Positions 1 through 8,073 of a DNA stretch of 32,952 bases are shown here, piece after piece. Every line of letters begins with the position of its first letter. Within the stretch, counting starts at the first letter, position 1. The DNA lies in contig CAZGXI010000045.1 in NCBI GenBank assembly GCA_964529715.1, forward strand, positions 1 through 32,952, read 5' to 3'. The translations under genes and the position numbers were made by a program. The notes below the pieces were generated by a model. It was given only the letters and a program-made list of their open reading frames with translations. It had not been told where the DNA came from and made no database searches. This DNA is from CAZGXI01 sp964529715. Its GTDB lineage: Bacteria; Chloroflexota; Anaerolineae; Aggregatilineales; Ch27.

Positions 1-98
1 GTCGTGCTTTACCTGAACTCAAGCCCGCTCGGACGGAGCGGCCAGGGCGTAACGTCGGCCAGTGGGTCATGCGTGCCCTGGGAAGCCGCCGCCTTTAG
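1..98 (+). CDS. possible 3' end of an upstream gene, unrecognised
   Basis: The frame starting at base 3 is open from the window edge to a TAG at 96-98 and reads about 31 codons ending in ...QWVMRALGSRRL. The stop lies inside a hairpin, as often happens at gene ends. The frame starting at base 1 is also open up to a TGA at 154, so the assignment is uncertain. No family can be recognised from such a short tail. Confidence 0.25.
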   Translation, partial: RALPELKPARTERPGRNVGQWVMRALGSRRL

Positions 99-105
99 GC
101 GGCGG
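86..105 (+). terminator. GC-rich hairpin upstream of the heptose kinase gene
   Basis: Perfect 8-bp inverted repeat CCGCCGCC / GGCGGCGG with a TTTA loop. It has no T-tract, so it is not a textbook intrinsic terminator. It may be a member of the short intergenic palindromes also seen at 1208-1339. It overlaps the possible stop codon of the upstream frame. Confidence 0.35.
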
Positions 106-155
106 AGTCGTCACTATACCCTGAGAGCCTGTATATTTAGCCGCCTGGCGTCCTT

Positions 156-1169
156 ATGAACCTTTTCTCCCTCCGTCCTCTGATTCCCCGTTTGGCCGGG
201 CATACCGTTCTCGTCGTCGGGGATGTGATTCTGGACGAATACCTGATCGGGCGGGCGGCGCGCCTCAGCCGCGAAGCGCCGATCCCGGTGCTCGAATTCA
301 TGGAGCGTCGCCTGATCCCCGGCGGGGCGGCCAACCCCGCCGCCAACATCGCCGCGTTGGGTAGCCGCGCCATCCAGGTCGGCGTGATCGGCGCGGACGG
401 CGGCGCGGAATCCACCCGGCAGGCCCTGGCCGAACGTGGCATCGACACGCGCGGCCTCGTGACCGATCCCCGGCGACCCACGACGGTCAAGACGCGCATC
501 CTGGCGCACCAGGGTCTCAGCTTTCCGCAGCAGGTGGCGCGCATCGATCACATCGACCGGACGCCGATTAACGGTGGGGTCGAGGCGGCGGTGCTGCGCC
601 AGATCGAGTCCTGCGCGGCGGAGGCAGACGCCATGCTAGTGAGCGATTATCTTTCCGGTCTGCTGACCGGGGCAGTGGCGGCGGGCGTCCGTGACGTGGG
701 GCGGGCGCGCGGCCTGCTGCTCGCTGCCGACGCGCAGGGCGAACTGGACAAGTATGCCGGCTTCGACATGGTGAAGTGCAACCGGGCGGAAGCCGCCGCT
801 GCCCTGGGCCGCGATCTTGCGACCGACGACGACGTGTCCGAAGCCGGTCACGTTCTGCTGGAACGGCTGCGCCTGGGCCGCGCCATGCTGATCACGCGCG
901 GGGCAGAGGGGATCACCGTCGTCGAGTCGGGTGGCCAGACGGCGCACGTCCCGCAGGTGGCAGGTGCACGCGCAGAAGTGTTCGACACGGTGGGCGCAGG
1001 TGATACCGTGATCGCCGTGCTTACCCTGGCGTTGGCAGCGGGTGCGGCGCTGGTAGAAGCGGCGGCGTTAGCGAACGTCGCTGCCGGTCTGGTGGTGCGT
1101 CGTGTGGGTAACTACGCCCCGCCGCCGGAAGAACTCCTATGGGCGCTGGAAGCATGGGGAGATGTCTAG
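156..1169 (+). CDS. rfaE1: PfkB-family sugar kinase, RfaE/HldE kinase-domain type
   Basis: A 337-residue ribokinase-fold kinase. The N-terminus (VLVVGDVILDEYLIGRA, residues 18-34), the substrate loop PGGAANPAANIAALG (55-69) and the C-terminal anion-hole motif DTVGAGDT with catalytic Asp283 are visible. This pattern is characteristic of the D-glycero-beta-D-manno-heptose-7-phosphate kinase half of RfaE/HldE, which makes heptose-1,7-bisphosphate on the way to ADP-heptose. The C-terminal nucleotidyltransferase domain of bifunctional HldE is absent, so this would be the stand-alone kinase. The ATG has no clear Shine-Dalgarno, but the N-terminal alignment supports it. A weak TATATT sits at 132-137. 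The exact sugar phosphate is inferred; another PfkB substrate remains possible. Confidence 0.85.
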   Translation: MNLFSLRPLIPRLAGHTVLVVGDVILDEYLIGRAARLSREAPIPVLEFMERRLIPGGAANPAANIAALGSRAIQVGVIGADGGAESTRQALAERGIDTRGLVTDPRRPTTVKTRILAHQGLSFPQQVARIDHIDRTPINGGVEAAVLRQIESCAAEADAMLVSDYLSGLLTGAVAAGVRDVGRARGLLLAADAQGELDKYAGFDMVKCNRAEAAAALGRDLATDDDVSEAGHVLLERLRLGRAMLITRGAEGITVVESGGQTAHVPQVAGARAEVFDTVGAGDTVIAVLTLALAAGAALVEAAALANVAAGLVVRRVGNYAPPPEELLWALEAWGDV

Positions 1170-1207
1170 ATCGACGTAAAAAACTGACGGAAGTGCAGGT
1201 TTTGAGC

Positions 1208-1339
1208 GCCGGGGACTCAAGTCCCCGGCTACGGATGTAAAGTCCACTGAAGTGGACTGACATCCGCCGTCTCGACCTGTATTTTTCAGTCCGCTTCAGC
1301 GGACTTTGCGGACTTAGCCAGGGGGTTGACCCCCCTGGC
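1208..1339. repeat. cluster of four short perfect palindromes
   Basis: Four hairpins lie head to tail between the kinase and DUF362 genes. A is GCCGGGGACT/AGTCCCCGGC (1208-1229). B is AGTCCACT-ga-AGTGGACT (1241-1258), nested inside CGGATGT/ACATCCG (1232-1266). C is AGTCCGCT-tc-AGCGGACT (1288-1305). D is GCCAGGGGG/CCCCCTGGC (1317-1339). B and the reverse complement of C are the same 18-bp palindrome with one base pair changed in both arms (A-T to G-C), so pairing is kept. This looks like a multi-copy intergenic palindrome family rather than coding DNA. Confidence 0.7.
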
Positions 1340-1364
1340 GACCGGGACAAACACGGTCGTTTTT
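1339..1364 (+). terminator. intrinsic terminator-like hairpin
   Basis: The 6-bp stem CGACCG/CGGTCG (1339-1344, 1354-1359) has a 9-nt loop and is followed directly by TTTTT (1360-1364). It could end plus-strand transcription from the kinase gene. It lies about 170 bp beyond the stop codon. Confidence 0.45.
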
Positions 1365-1389
1365 GAAACTTGCACATTGCGTAAGCCGG

Positions 1390-1424
1390 CAGGCTCCGGG
1401 CGAACACCCTCTACCCGGAGCCTG
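1390..1424 (-). terminator. hairpin just after the DUF362 stop codon
   Basis: Perfect 11-bp stem CAGGCTCCGGG/CCCGGAGCCTG with a 13-nt loop, starting 7 nt past the stop of the minus-strand DUF362 gene. It has no T-run on the minus strand, so it may be a transcript-end stabiliser or a factor-assisted terminator. Confidence 0.45.
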
Positions 1425-1431
1425 TGGTTAA

Positions 1432-2601
1432 TTATGACGTAGGCGCTGCCGGGATGTAGGAGATCGCCTTGAAATCCGGCTGCTTCATCGGCAGCACGTC
1501 CACCAGTTCATAGTCCCGCCTGCCGAGGCCCAGTGCTTCGGCAAACGCGAGTTGCTCGTAAGGGTCTTTGTAGGGGCCGTGAATCCACTGCCAGGGGTGC
1601 CCCTCGCGGGTGATGATCTCCATCATGCCGGGCAGGTTTTCCTCGATGATTGGCGTGCGGGCCATCATATCCAGGGTGGCCTGTTCCAGCGCCAGGATGT
1701 CGTCAGAGCCGAAGATTCCGGCGTCGGGCAGCACAGGCAGCCCGGTGAAGCCGAAGCAGTCGCACACGGGCGTCATGTGCGTGGCGATGTTGAGGAAGAT
1801 CGCGTTACCCGGCGCAAAGGTGTCGAGCACCAGCTTGGCGGCGATGGCGTTGACTTCTAGGAAGGCCATGAAGTTGCTGCGCTTGATCTGGAAAGCGCCG
1901 TTGGCGACCGCCTGACAGCGCATACACTGGTTGCACTGGAAGTAGTGCAGATGCAGCCCGCCGGGGTCGTTCCGGTCGTCCACGATGGCCCCGTAGGGAC
2001 AGGAGTCACGGATGGCGACGCGCGTCGCCTCATCCGGGCACCGGTCCTTGAAAAAGTAAGGCTCAAAGTCCGACACGTCGTGCATGGCCCCGCGCGTCCG
2101 GCCATCTACGCAGCCCAGGGCCAGGTTCTTGATTGCGCCGCCCCAGGCGGTGGCGGGATGCCCCTTGACGTGCGCCAGGTCGATCAGGAAGGTTGCTTCG
2201 GCAATAGCTCCGCCGATGTGGAATTCCTGTATCTGGCGGTAGGGGTAGGGGCGCGTGACGACCCACTTTTCGTCCACGCCGGTTGTCGGGTATAGAGGGC
2301 AGCCGAGCGTCTCCGCCGTGTAGCCGCGCGTATGCGCCGTAGCGACGGCGTGGGGCACATCGGTGACGAAGGGCTTGCCGCCACCGTCGAGCACCGCCTG
2401 CACGACCTTGCGCACGAAGACGGGATGCACCATCGAATAACCGACGTCAAAGCCCAGGTGCATCTTGATGGCGACGCGGTGATCTTTGACCCGCTCACGC
2501 AGCTTGAGTTGTTCTAGGATTAGGTCGAGTTTGGCGGGCAGCGTCTCTTTGGCGTCAAGCTGGGTCTGGCGGGGGGTTCCCCAAAAGACTTTGCTGGGCA
2601 T
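1432..2601 (-). CDS. DUF362-domain iron-sulfur protein
   Basis: A 389-residue protein with a DUF362 core (for example AIKMHLGFDVGYSMVHP at 44-60 and LAHVKGHPATAWGGAIKNLA at 142-161). It has a ferredoxin-like cysteine group: C188, C201, then CxxCxxC at C223, C226 and C229, enough to ligate one 4Fe-4S cluster. Members of the family are soluble proteins of largely unknown function, often annotated as 4Fe-4S proteins. The ATG is preceded by AAGGAAAA at good spacing. It lies 105 bp downstream of the YjbQ gene on the same strand and may be cotranscribed with it. No reaction can be assigned. Confidence 0.85.
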   Translation of the reverse strand: MPSKVFWGTPRQTQLDAKETLPAKLDLILEQLKLRERVKDHRVAIKMHLGFDVGYSMVHPVFVRKVVQAVLDGGGKPFVTDVPHAVATAHTRGYTAETLGCPLYPTTGVDEKWVVTRPYPYRQIQEFHIGGAIAEATFLIDLAHVKGHPATAWGGAIKNLALGCVDGRTRGAMHDVSDFEPYFFKDRCPDEATRVAIRDSCPYGAIVDDRNDPGGLHLHYFQCNQCMRCQAVANGAFQIKRSNFMAFLEVNAIAAKLVLDTFAPGNAIFLNIATHMTPVCDCFGFTGLPVLPDAGIFGSDDILALEQATLDMMARTPIIEENLPGMMEIITREGHPWQWIHGPYKDPYEQLAFAEALGLGRRDYELVDVLPMKQPDFKAISYIPAAPTS

Positions 2602-2706
2602 GGTGTTTTCCTTATCCGGCAGGATGGCGGGTGATCTTGTGTAAGAATACAGGCGTTTTTGGGCATCTGATAGTGAGGAGTGGTACGTCTGGCGGCGACT
2701 TTTGGC

Positions 2707-3141
2707 CTATGGTGCGGGCGTTGTCTCGCCCATGACCTGCACGATGACCCGGCGCGAACGTGCGCGAATGTCGAAATCCACGAAGATGATCTGCTGCCAT
2801 CGCCCTAGCAACAGGGTGCGCTCCATAAAGGGCACGGTCAGCGAGGGGCCAAGCAGCGCCGCGCGGACGTGGCTGTGGCCGTTATCATCGTCCCAGGCGG
2901 CATTGTGCGCATAGTGGCGGTTGGCGGGCGCGATCTCGTCGAACAGGCGTTGAAAGTCCTTCACCGCGCCGTCTTCGTATTCAATCGTGGTCACAGCGCA
3001 GGTCGAGCCGGGGCAGAAGACGGTGACGATCCCGCCGTCGAATTCGCTGTCGTGCACTACCTGCCCCACATGCTGCGTGATGTCGATCATCTGACCACCG
3101 CCGCGCGTCTGGAAGCTGAGGGTGGCTGTGTGAATGCCCAT
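2707..3141 (-). CDS. YjbQ family protein (UPF0047, secondary thiamine-phosphate synthase type)
   Basis: About 144 residues, the normal size for the YjbQ/UPF0047 beta-barrel family. Recognisable blocks are GSTCAVTTIEYEDG, NGHSHVRAALLGPSLTVPF and LGRWQQIIFVDFDIRARSRR. Its conserved His, Asp and Arg residues fit the proposed metal/phosphate site. E. coli YjbQ has weak thiamine-phosphate synthase activity, but the physiological role is unsettled. Two in-frame ATGs sit six bases apart. The Shine-Dalgarno AAAGGA (complement of 3150-3155) is only 2 nt from the first but 8 nt from the second, so the second (3141) is chosen. DUF362 follows on the same strand. Confidence 0.85.
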   Translation of the reverse strand: MGIHTATLSFQTRGGGQMIDITQHVGQVVHDSEFDGGIVTVFCPGSTCAVTTIEYEDGAVKDFQRLFDEIAPANRHYAHNAAWDDDNGHSHVRAALLGPSLTVPFMERTLLLGRWQQIIFVDFDIRARSRRVIVQVMGETTPAP

Positions 3142-3285
3142 GTGCATTGTCCTTTGGACGTCATTTGTGAATTTTTCGTGATTTTATCCCGCCGAACCGA
3201 CCATGCCTAACGGTTTCGTGATAGACTCGAAGGTGATAGGTAGCCACACAGACATGGTTGACCTATCCCCTCTCTCCTCCTTGTA

Positions 3286-3320
3286 CGAACATGCCCGCCT
3301 TCAACCAGCGGGCATGTTCG
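3286..3320. terminator. strong hairpin, probable end of the alpha-glucan operon
   Basis: Perfect 13-bp stem CGAACATGCCCGC/GCGGGCATGTTCG with a 9-nt loop, 29 bp beyond the stop of the minus-strand GH15 gene. TTTTT follows at 3332-3336 only on the plus strand. The rest of 3142-3348 holds the YjbQ leader and a weak 7-bp repeat GATAGGT/ACCTATC (3235-3267). I see no gene there. Confidence 0.55.
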
Positions 3321-3348
3321 CGTCTGTCTGCTTTTTGCCTGAAGGGGA

Positions 3349-4479
3349 CTATATCCCTGCGGCCTGCCGCGCGATCAGGTCCATCGCGTGCGACCACAAC
3401 AGCGGGCTGGCAATCGGCCCGCGAATGGCAACCCATTTTTGATAGTGCTCCGGGGTGAGCATCGGTGTGTTGACTTGCTCCGGTAGGTTGCCGCCGGAGT
3501 CAGCCTGCTCTTCCGCCCAGGTGATCAGCTCACGGGCGCGGCGCACTTCGCCGAGGGCAGCGTAGTACCAGGCCAGCCACAGCGCCAGCAGTACCCATGC
3601 CCCGCCGCCGTAATATACATCTTCCACATGGCGGTGGACGCCGCCTCCCGGTGCGCATAATTCGCGTTCGATGCGCGCAATCGTCCGCCGCATGATTGGA
3701 TCGCTTGGTGCAAGCAATCCGTAGGGCACGGCCACGCCGATCAGGTTCGCGTCCACCATGTCCAGCCCGACCGACTTCGCCAGTTCGCCGCCGGGAGTCA
3801 GCCCCCGGCTCAGCACGAAGGCGCGGATTTGCGCCGCCGTCTCCGCGACGCCCAACCCCGGCAGCAGGTGTTCCGCCGCGTTCAGCCCGGCGAAGATCGC
3901 CCCCAGCGTGCTGATGTGTACATCCCCGCCGCGCTCTTCCCAGCAGTCATAACAGGGCGTTTGCCACAGCGCCGCCAGATAGCGCGCCGTCAGCACGATG
4001 GCCTGCTCCCAAACAAGTGGCAGCGGGCGCACGCGCGCCTTTTGGACGTAAGTTTGCAGCGACCACAGCCACGCTCCCGGTCCATCTAACTGGAACTCCG
4101 GCCAGCCGTCCGGCCCGCTCTCACCGTCGGCGCGATAGCGGGCATTCAAGGTATCGGCCAGCACAGGCGGCTCGCCGCGCCGCGCCCGCGCTATCGACCG
4201 TTCCAGCGCGTCGGCCCGCCGGGTGATCACCCCCGCGCACCAGTCGTGGAAGCGCATGGCGCTTTCCCACTGAGCGGCCATGCTGCCGCTGTGGGTGATT
4301 CCCAGGTCTGCGCCGTCCAGCGTCAGCGCGTAGGCGATGTACGCGCCGTCTCGAAACCACGAGAAGCGGTAGTCGGCCATGGTCGGGCAGGCCAGGTAAG
4401 CGCCGCCCGGTTGCTGGTTATCCAGCAGCACGATCAGGCTGTGTTGGTGGAGGTCTGGCTTTGCTTTGACGATGCTCAT
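3349..4479 (-). CDS. GH15-type glucoamylase/glucodextranase-like hydrolase
   Basis: A 376-residue (alpha/alpha)6-barrel enzyme of the GH15 type. FSWFRDGAY (39-47) is the substrate-binding block. DCWEERGG (178-185) carries the candidate catalytic acid Glu181. GNLPEQV (331-337) carries the candidate catalytic base Glu335, and the typical W-x-H-A (LLWSHAMDLI) follows near the end. There is no signal peptide, so it should act in the cytoplasm. It lacks the N-terminal beta-sandwich of bacterial glucoamylases and is therefore shorter than usual. The start is fixed by an ATGA overlap (4476-4479) with the GH66 gene, so translation is coupled. It probably releases glucose from imported isomalto- or malto-oligosaccharides. 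The exact linkage is not readable from sequence. Confidence 0.85.
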   Translation of the reverse strand: MSIVKAKPDLHQHSLIVLLDNQQPGGAYLACPTMADYRFSWFRDGAYIAYALTLDGADLGITHSGSMAAQWESAMRFHDWCAGVITRRADALERSIARARRGEPPVLADTLNARYRADGESGPDGWPEFQLDGPGAWLWSLQTYVQKARVRPLPLVWEQAIVLTARYLAALWQTPCYDCWEERGGDVHISTLGAIFAGLNAAEHLLPGLGVAETAAQIRAFVLSRGLTPGGELAKSVGLDMVDANLIGVAVPYGLLAPSDPIMRRTIARIERELCAPGGGVHRHVEDVYYGGGAWVLLALWLAWYYAALGEVRRARELITWAEEQADSGGNLPEQVNTPMLTPEHYQKWVAIRGPIASPLLWSHAMDLIARQAAGI

Positions 4480-6188
4480 GGCTGGTACTCCAGCACAATC
4501 ATGTCCCAATACGCCAGGGACGGCAGGGTGAAGGCGATGGCGTTCCCGTCTGAAGTGGTCGTGAAGTCCACCGCCTGCGGGGCGATGCTTGCTTCGTCTG
4601 GCGAGGCCCACCACACCCGCGCCACCGGGCGCTCGACCGCGATTCGCACGGACAGGTCGCTCTGCGGAGTCGGGCCGCTTTCCAGGGCGCGATCCCAGCG
4701 TGGGTTGTCGATGCCGATCAGGTTCACCAGGCTGAATGTCTCGGTGTTCTCGCCAGCGCGGACGATCACGGCCACGCGGTTGTAGCTCTGGCGGCCTTCG
4801 GTCGGCACGCCGGCGATGGTCAGCGCGGCGGCGCGCGTGGAGGTGGCGTCGGTCGTGTCCAGCGCGAGCACGTTTTCGTAGCGTACCAGAAAGTCGTAGT
4901 TGCGGCACATGATCGCCTGCATGGCTTCGTCCATTTGCCCGAAGCGGGGGAAGTACGGATCGGCCAGCATCGCGCCCGGCTCGCCCAGTTCCAGGTGCAC
5001 GCCGCCGCTGGCGAAGATGATCGCGTTTGCCAGCCGCACGCTGCCTACACGGTCCGGGGGGATGTAGGCGGCGATGATCACGGGCTTGCCGCCGCCGAGC
5101 CGTTCCGCTTCTACCACCAGCCGGTGCAGGTCCATGTAGACGATGTAGGGCTGCCAGACCTCGATGTACACGGCGTCCTGGTTCGATGGCGCAACGGTAT
5201 CTACCGGCCAGTTGCCGACGGCGTTGAAGATCACCGCGCCCTCGTCGCCGCGCCGCGCCTGCACCACTTCCGCCGCCGCGTCGATGAACGCCGGGAAGAC
5301 GTCCGCCAGGTCCACGCGGTCGCCTGCCGCATTCAGCCCGTTCTTGGGCGCGCCGTACTGGTCGATGTGGATGCCGTCGAAGGCCATTTCGTCCAGCACA
5401 CGCGCGAATTCACCCAGCAGGTGATCTGCCCAGGGCGAACCCGGCGTCGGGTCCATGATCACCAGGAAGTTGCCGCCGAACTCGTAAGGGTGATCGCGTC
5501 GCTGGAACAGCGCCCAATCGGGATGCTGCTGGTAGAAGGCGACGGAGGCGCCGTAAATGGCGGTGTAGGGCATGGCGGCGATATTGCGCGCATGTGCGGC
5601 CTGGATCAGCGCGTTAACCACGTCCAGCGAAAGCTCACGCCCCAGTAAATCGGTGTAAGGGTCCTGACCTTCCGGCGGCAACAGCGCCTCGTGGCGGTAC
5701 TGCCAGTCGTAGAACTGGAGGCCGTTCAGGTGATAGCGCGCCGCCCAGGCCATCGTCGCATCGGCGTTATCCCGCCCAGGCGTGAACTCGCTCAGAAAGC
5801 CGTAGCGGGGCGCCTGCGTCCAGCGATCCAGCACGTCGAAGGCGGTCGAAGCCGAGGCCAGCACGTTTCCTGAACCGTCCAGCAGGCGCGCGTCCACACC
5901 ATAGCCGCGCGGCGAGTCGGCGGGCGGCGTCCAGGTCAGGTCGGCGATCCCGTCAACGAGATTGGCCTGCACGGTGTCCAGCGGTTCTGCCAGGGACATG
6001 ATCGTCGCCTCAACCCGCGCGCCTTCGCCTGCCGTTACGCGCAGGGTCACGGTTTCGCCGGGGCGATAAAAAGCCTTGTCGGGCACAACGTCAAGCGTGA
6101 TGTTCGTCGCCAAAGCGAACTCTCCATACGAAGCTGCCAGCAGCAGCGCAAGGACAATAAGTGTGATCGACAGCGTCAGGCGTTTCAT
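4476..6188 (-). CDS. secreted GH66 dextranase / cycloisomaltooligosaccharide-forming type enzyme
   Basis: 570 residues. Signal peptide at 1-27 (hydrophobic core, cleavage after ALA27), an N-terminal beta-sandwich at about 28-120, then the GH66 barrel: PRYGFLSEFTPGRDN (127-141), LNGLQFYDWQYRHE (154-167), FDGIHIDQYG (270-279) with candidate nucleophile Asp276, and YIEVWQP (341-347) with candidate acid/base Glu343. The 67-residue gap between them matches characterised GH66 enzymes. The enzyme should cut alpha-1,6-glucan outside the cell. It could be a dextranase or a CITase; I see no obvious CBM35 insertion of the CITase kind. The start at 6188 is set by an ATGA overlap with the permease gene and by the signal peptide. 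The longer open frame upstream lies inside the permease gene. Confidence 0.88.
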   Translation of the reverse strand: MKRLTLSITLIVLALLLAASYGEFALATNITLDVVPDKAFYRPGETVTLRVTAGEGARVEATIMSLAEPLDTVQANLVDGIADLTWTPPADSPRGYGVDARLLDGSGNVLASASTAFDVLDRWTQAPRYGFLSEFTPGRDNADATMAWAARYHLNGLQFYDWQYRHEALLPPEGQDPYTDLLGRELSLDVVNALIQAAHARNIAAMPYTAIYGASVAFYQQHPDWALFQRRDHPYEFGGNFLVIMDPTPGSPWADHLLGEFARVLDEMAFDGIHIDQYGAPKNGLNAAGDRVDLADVFPAFIDAAAEVVQARRGDEGAVIFNAVGNWPVDTVAPSNQDAVYIEVWQPYIVYMDLHRLVVEAERLGGGKPVIIAAYIPPDRVGSVRLANAIIFASGGVHLELGEPGAMLADPYFPRFGQMDEAMQAIMCRNYDFLVRYENVLALDTTDATSTRAAALTIAGVPTEGRQSYNRVAVIVRAGENTETFSLVNLIGIDNPRWDRALESGPTPQSDLSVRIAVERPVARVWWASPDEASIAPQAVDFTTTSDGNAIAFTLPSLAYWDMIVLEYQP

Positions 6189-7030
6189 CCCCGGATCGCT
6201 CCTGCGGTCAACCCCTGCACGAAGTAACGCTGGAAGAAGATGAACAGCAGTACGGTCGGGATCACGGCGGTGAGCGACGCGGCGAAGACCAACCCCCAGT
6301 CGGTGGCGTGTACGCCCCGGAAGTTGGCGATGGCGATGGGCAGGGTGCGCACGTTCTCGTCGGTCAGCGTGGTCAGTGCCCAGGTGTATTCGTCCCACGC
6401 GCCGAGAAAACTGAAGACGGCTACCGTGCTCAGCGCAGGCGTGGAGAGCGGCAATACGATGCGGGTGAAAATGGTGAGGTGGTTCGCGCCGTCCATCAGC
6501 GCCGACTCTTCCAGTTCACGCGGCAGCGCCTCGAAGAACCCGCGCAGCAGGAAGCAGTTGAACGCCATGCCCCCGGCCACGTACACCAGAACCAGACCCG
6601 ACAACTTGTTCGTCAATTGCAATCTGCTGGCTACGATGAACTGGGGGATGATGAGCATCATCGAGGGGATCATCATCATCACCAGCATGGTGTAGAAGAG
6701 GAACTTCTTGCCGCGAAACTCGAAGCGGGCGAAGGCATAGGCCATCATCGATGCCAGTGTCGTCACCAGCGCCGACGTGCTTATGGCGACGATCACACTG
6801 TTGAGAAACGCCTGCACGAAGTTGCGGCTGGTCAGCGCCGTCTCGAAGTTCGCCAGCGTCGGTTGCGCCGGGATGAACTGCGGCGGAAACTCCGGCAGGT
6901 AAGCGTTGGGCTTGAAGGCCGTGCCAACCATGTAGAGCATCGGAGCCATTGCCAGCAGCGCCCCCACGCACAGGATGGCGAAGATGGCGATGTTGACGTT
7001 GCGGTAGGCGCGCCGGTTCGCGGAAATCAT
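6185..7030 (-). CDS. carbohydrate ABC transporter permease, MalG type
   Basis: A 281-residue inner-membrane permease with about six hydrophobic helices. The EAA loop ELEESALMDGANHLTIFTRI (172-191) docks the ATPase. The C-terminus (FFQRYFVQGLTAGAIRG) is typical of the MalG/CUT1 group. The start has an AGGGAGA Shine-Dalgarno. It lies 12 bp behind the MalF-type gene and its stop overlaps the GH66 start by ATGA. With its partner it should import oligosaccharides released by the GH66 enzyme. Confidence 0.92.
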   Translation of the reverse strand: MISANRRAYRNVNIAIFAILCVGALLAMAPMLYMVGTAFKPNAYLPEFPPQFIPAQPTLANFETALTSRNFVQAFLNSVIVAISTSALVTTLASMMAYAFARFEFRGKKFLFYTMLVMMMIPSMMLIIPQFIVASRLQLTNKLSGLVLVYVAGGMAFNCFLLRGFFEALPRELEESALMDGANHLTIFTRIVLPLSTPALSTVAVFSFLGAWDEYTWALTTLTDENVRTLPIAIANFRGVHATDWGLVFAASLTAVIPTVLLFIFFQRYFVQGLTAGAIRG

Positions 7031-7042
7031 GACCTTCTCTCC

Positions 7043-7996
7043 CTAGTACTCAATCGTCGGGCGACGGAACAGGCGCATTTGTACGAAGTTGATCGTCACG
7101 ATAATCGCTGCCAGAACATAGCTGAGAGCCGCCCCATAACCGAAGCGCAGGCGGCCAAACGCCCGGTTATACATGTAGCTGAGTACCACTTCGGTGCGGT
7201 GCAGCGGGCCACCGCCGGTCATCAGGTAGACTGAGATAAAGACGTTGAAGCCGCCGATCACCAGCATCACGGTCACAAAGAGCAGCGTCGCGCGGATCAG
7301 CGGCAGGGTGATGTGAAAAAACTGCTGTTTTTCGTCCGCGCCGTCGATGGCCGCCGCTTCGTACAGCTCGACCGGGATGCCCTGCAACGCTGCCAGGAAA
7401 AGTACCATCGACCAGCCGACGCCCTTCCAGATGCCCAGCGCGTCGATGGCGACCCAGGCGGTATCGGGGTTGCCCAGCCAGGCCACCGGCTCCGGCAGGA
7501 TGTGAAACACCGACACCAGCAGATAATTGATCAACCCACCCGCCTGAGCGTTGAACATATACAGGAACAGGAAGGCTACCACCACCCACGACGTGACGAC
7601 GGGCAGGTAGTAGATGGCGCGGAAGACGCGCTTGGCGAAGATCACGCGGTGCACCAGCAGCGCCACCGCCAGCCCCAGGACGATCTGTCCAATTACAGTG
7701 ACGAGAGCGTAGAGCGCCGTGTTTCTCAGGGCGAACCAGAAGTTGCTATCGCCGAAGATTTCCCGATAGTTCTCCAACCCGACAAATTCGCTGACCTGCC
7801 CTGGCATGATATTCCAGTCGAAGAAGCTGATGTATAGCTCGTAGATCAGCGGGTAGAGCATCCACAGGATGTACAGGGTCAGGCCGGGCAGCAGAAACAG
7901 GTAAGGCACATACCAGCGATGTCCAGGGCGAGAACGGACCAGTGTGTTCACCCGTTTCAACAGGGGCTGTCGCGTGACAGCAGTTCCTGAGTTCAT
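7043..7996 (-). CDS. carbohydrate ABC transporter permease, MalF type
   Basis: 317 residues. It starts with a cytoplasmic tail, then the first helix YLFLLPGLTLYILWMLYPLI (32-51), and has the EAA loop LYEAAAIDGADEKQQFFHIT (211-230). This is the CUT1 MalF/UgpA group without the large MalF periplasmic insertion of E. coli. An AGGAG Shine-Dalgarno precedes the ATG. It pairs with the MalG-type gene directly downstream and follows the binding-protein gene after a hairpin-containing 77-bp gap. Confidence 0.92.
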   Translation of the reverse strand: MNSGTAVTRQPLLKRVNTLVRSRPGHRWYVPYLFLLPGLTLYILWMLYPLIYELYISFFDWNIMPGQVSEFVGLENYREIFGDSNFWFALRNTALYALVTVIGQIVLGLAVALLVHRVIFAKRVFRAIYYLPVVTSWVVVAFLFLYMFNAQAGGLINYLLVSVFHILPEPVAWLGNPDTAWVAIDALGIWKGVGWSMVLFLAALQGIPVELYEAAAIDGADEKQQFFHITLPLIRATLLFVTVMLVIGGFNVFISVYLMTGGGPLHRTEVVLSYMYNRAFGRLRFGYGAALSYVLAAIIVTINFVQMRLFRRPTIEY

Positions 7997-8027
7997 GACT
8001 CTTCTCCTCTTGCGGCGGGCAGCGCGT

Positions 8028-8051
8028 GGGGGCGAGGTGCGCCTCGCCCCC
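8028..8051 (-). other. intercistronic hairpin between binding protein and permease genes
   Basis: Perfect 10-bp stem GGGGGCGAGG/CCTCGCCCCC with a 4-nt loop, no T-run. In this position hairpins often protect the upstream binding-protein mRNA or limit read-through, so that the binding protein is made in excess over the permeases. A matching arrangement is present in the second cluster at 13440-13469. Confidence 0.55.
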
Positions 8052-8073
8052 CAGAGGCGGTAGGGCCGAACGG

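Noticed and set aside
1208..1424. CRISPR-like array
   Set aside because: The repeats are different self-complementary palindromes with no constant repeat length, no regular spacers and no cas genes.
4480..4908. N-terminal extension of the GH15 open frame
   Set aside because: It overlaps the GH66 3' end in another frame and is Arg-rich noise; the ATGA overlap marks the true start at 4479.
6189..6398. 70-residue N-terminal extension of the GH66 open frame
   Set aside because: It lies in another frame of the MalG-type permease, has a low-complexity Arg/His composition, and the signal peptide and ATGA overlap fix the start at 6188.
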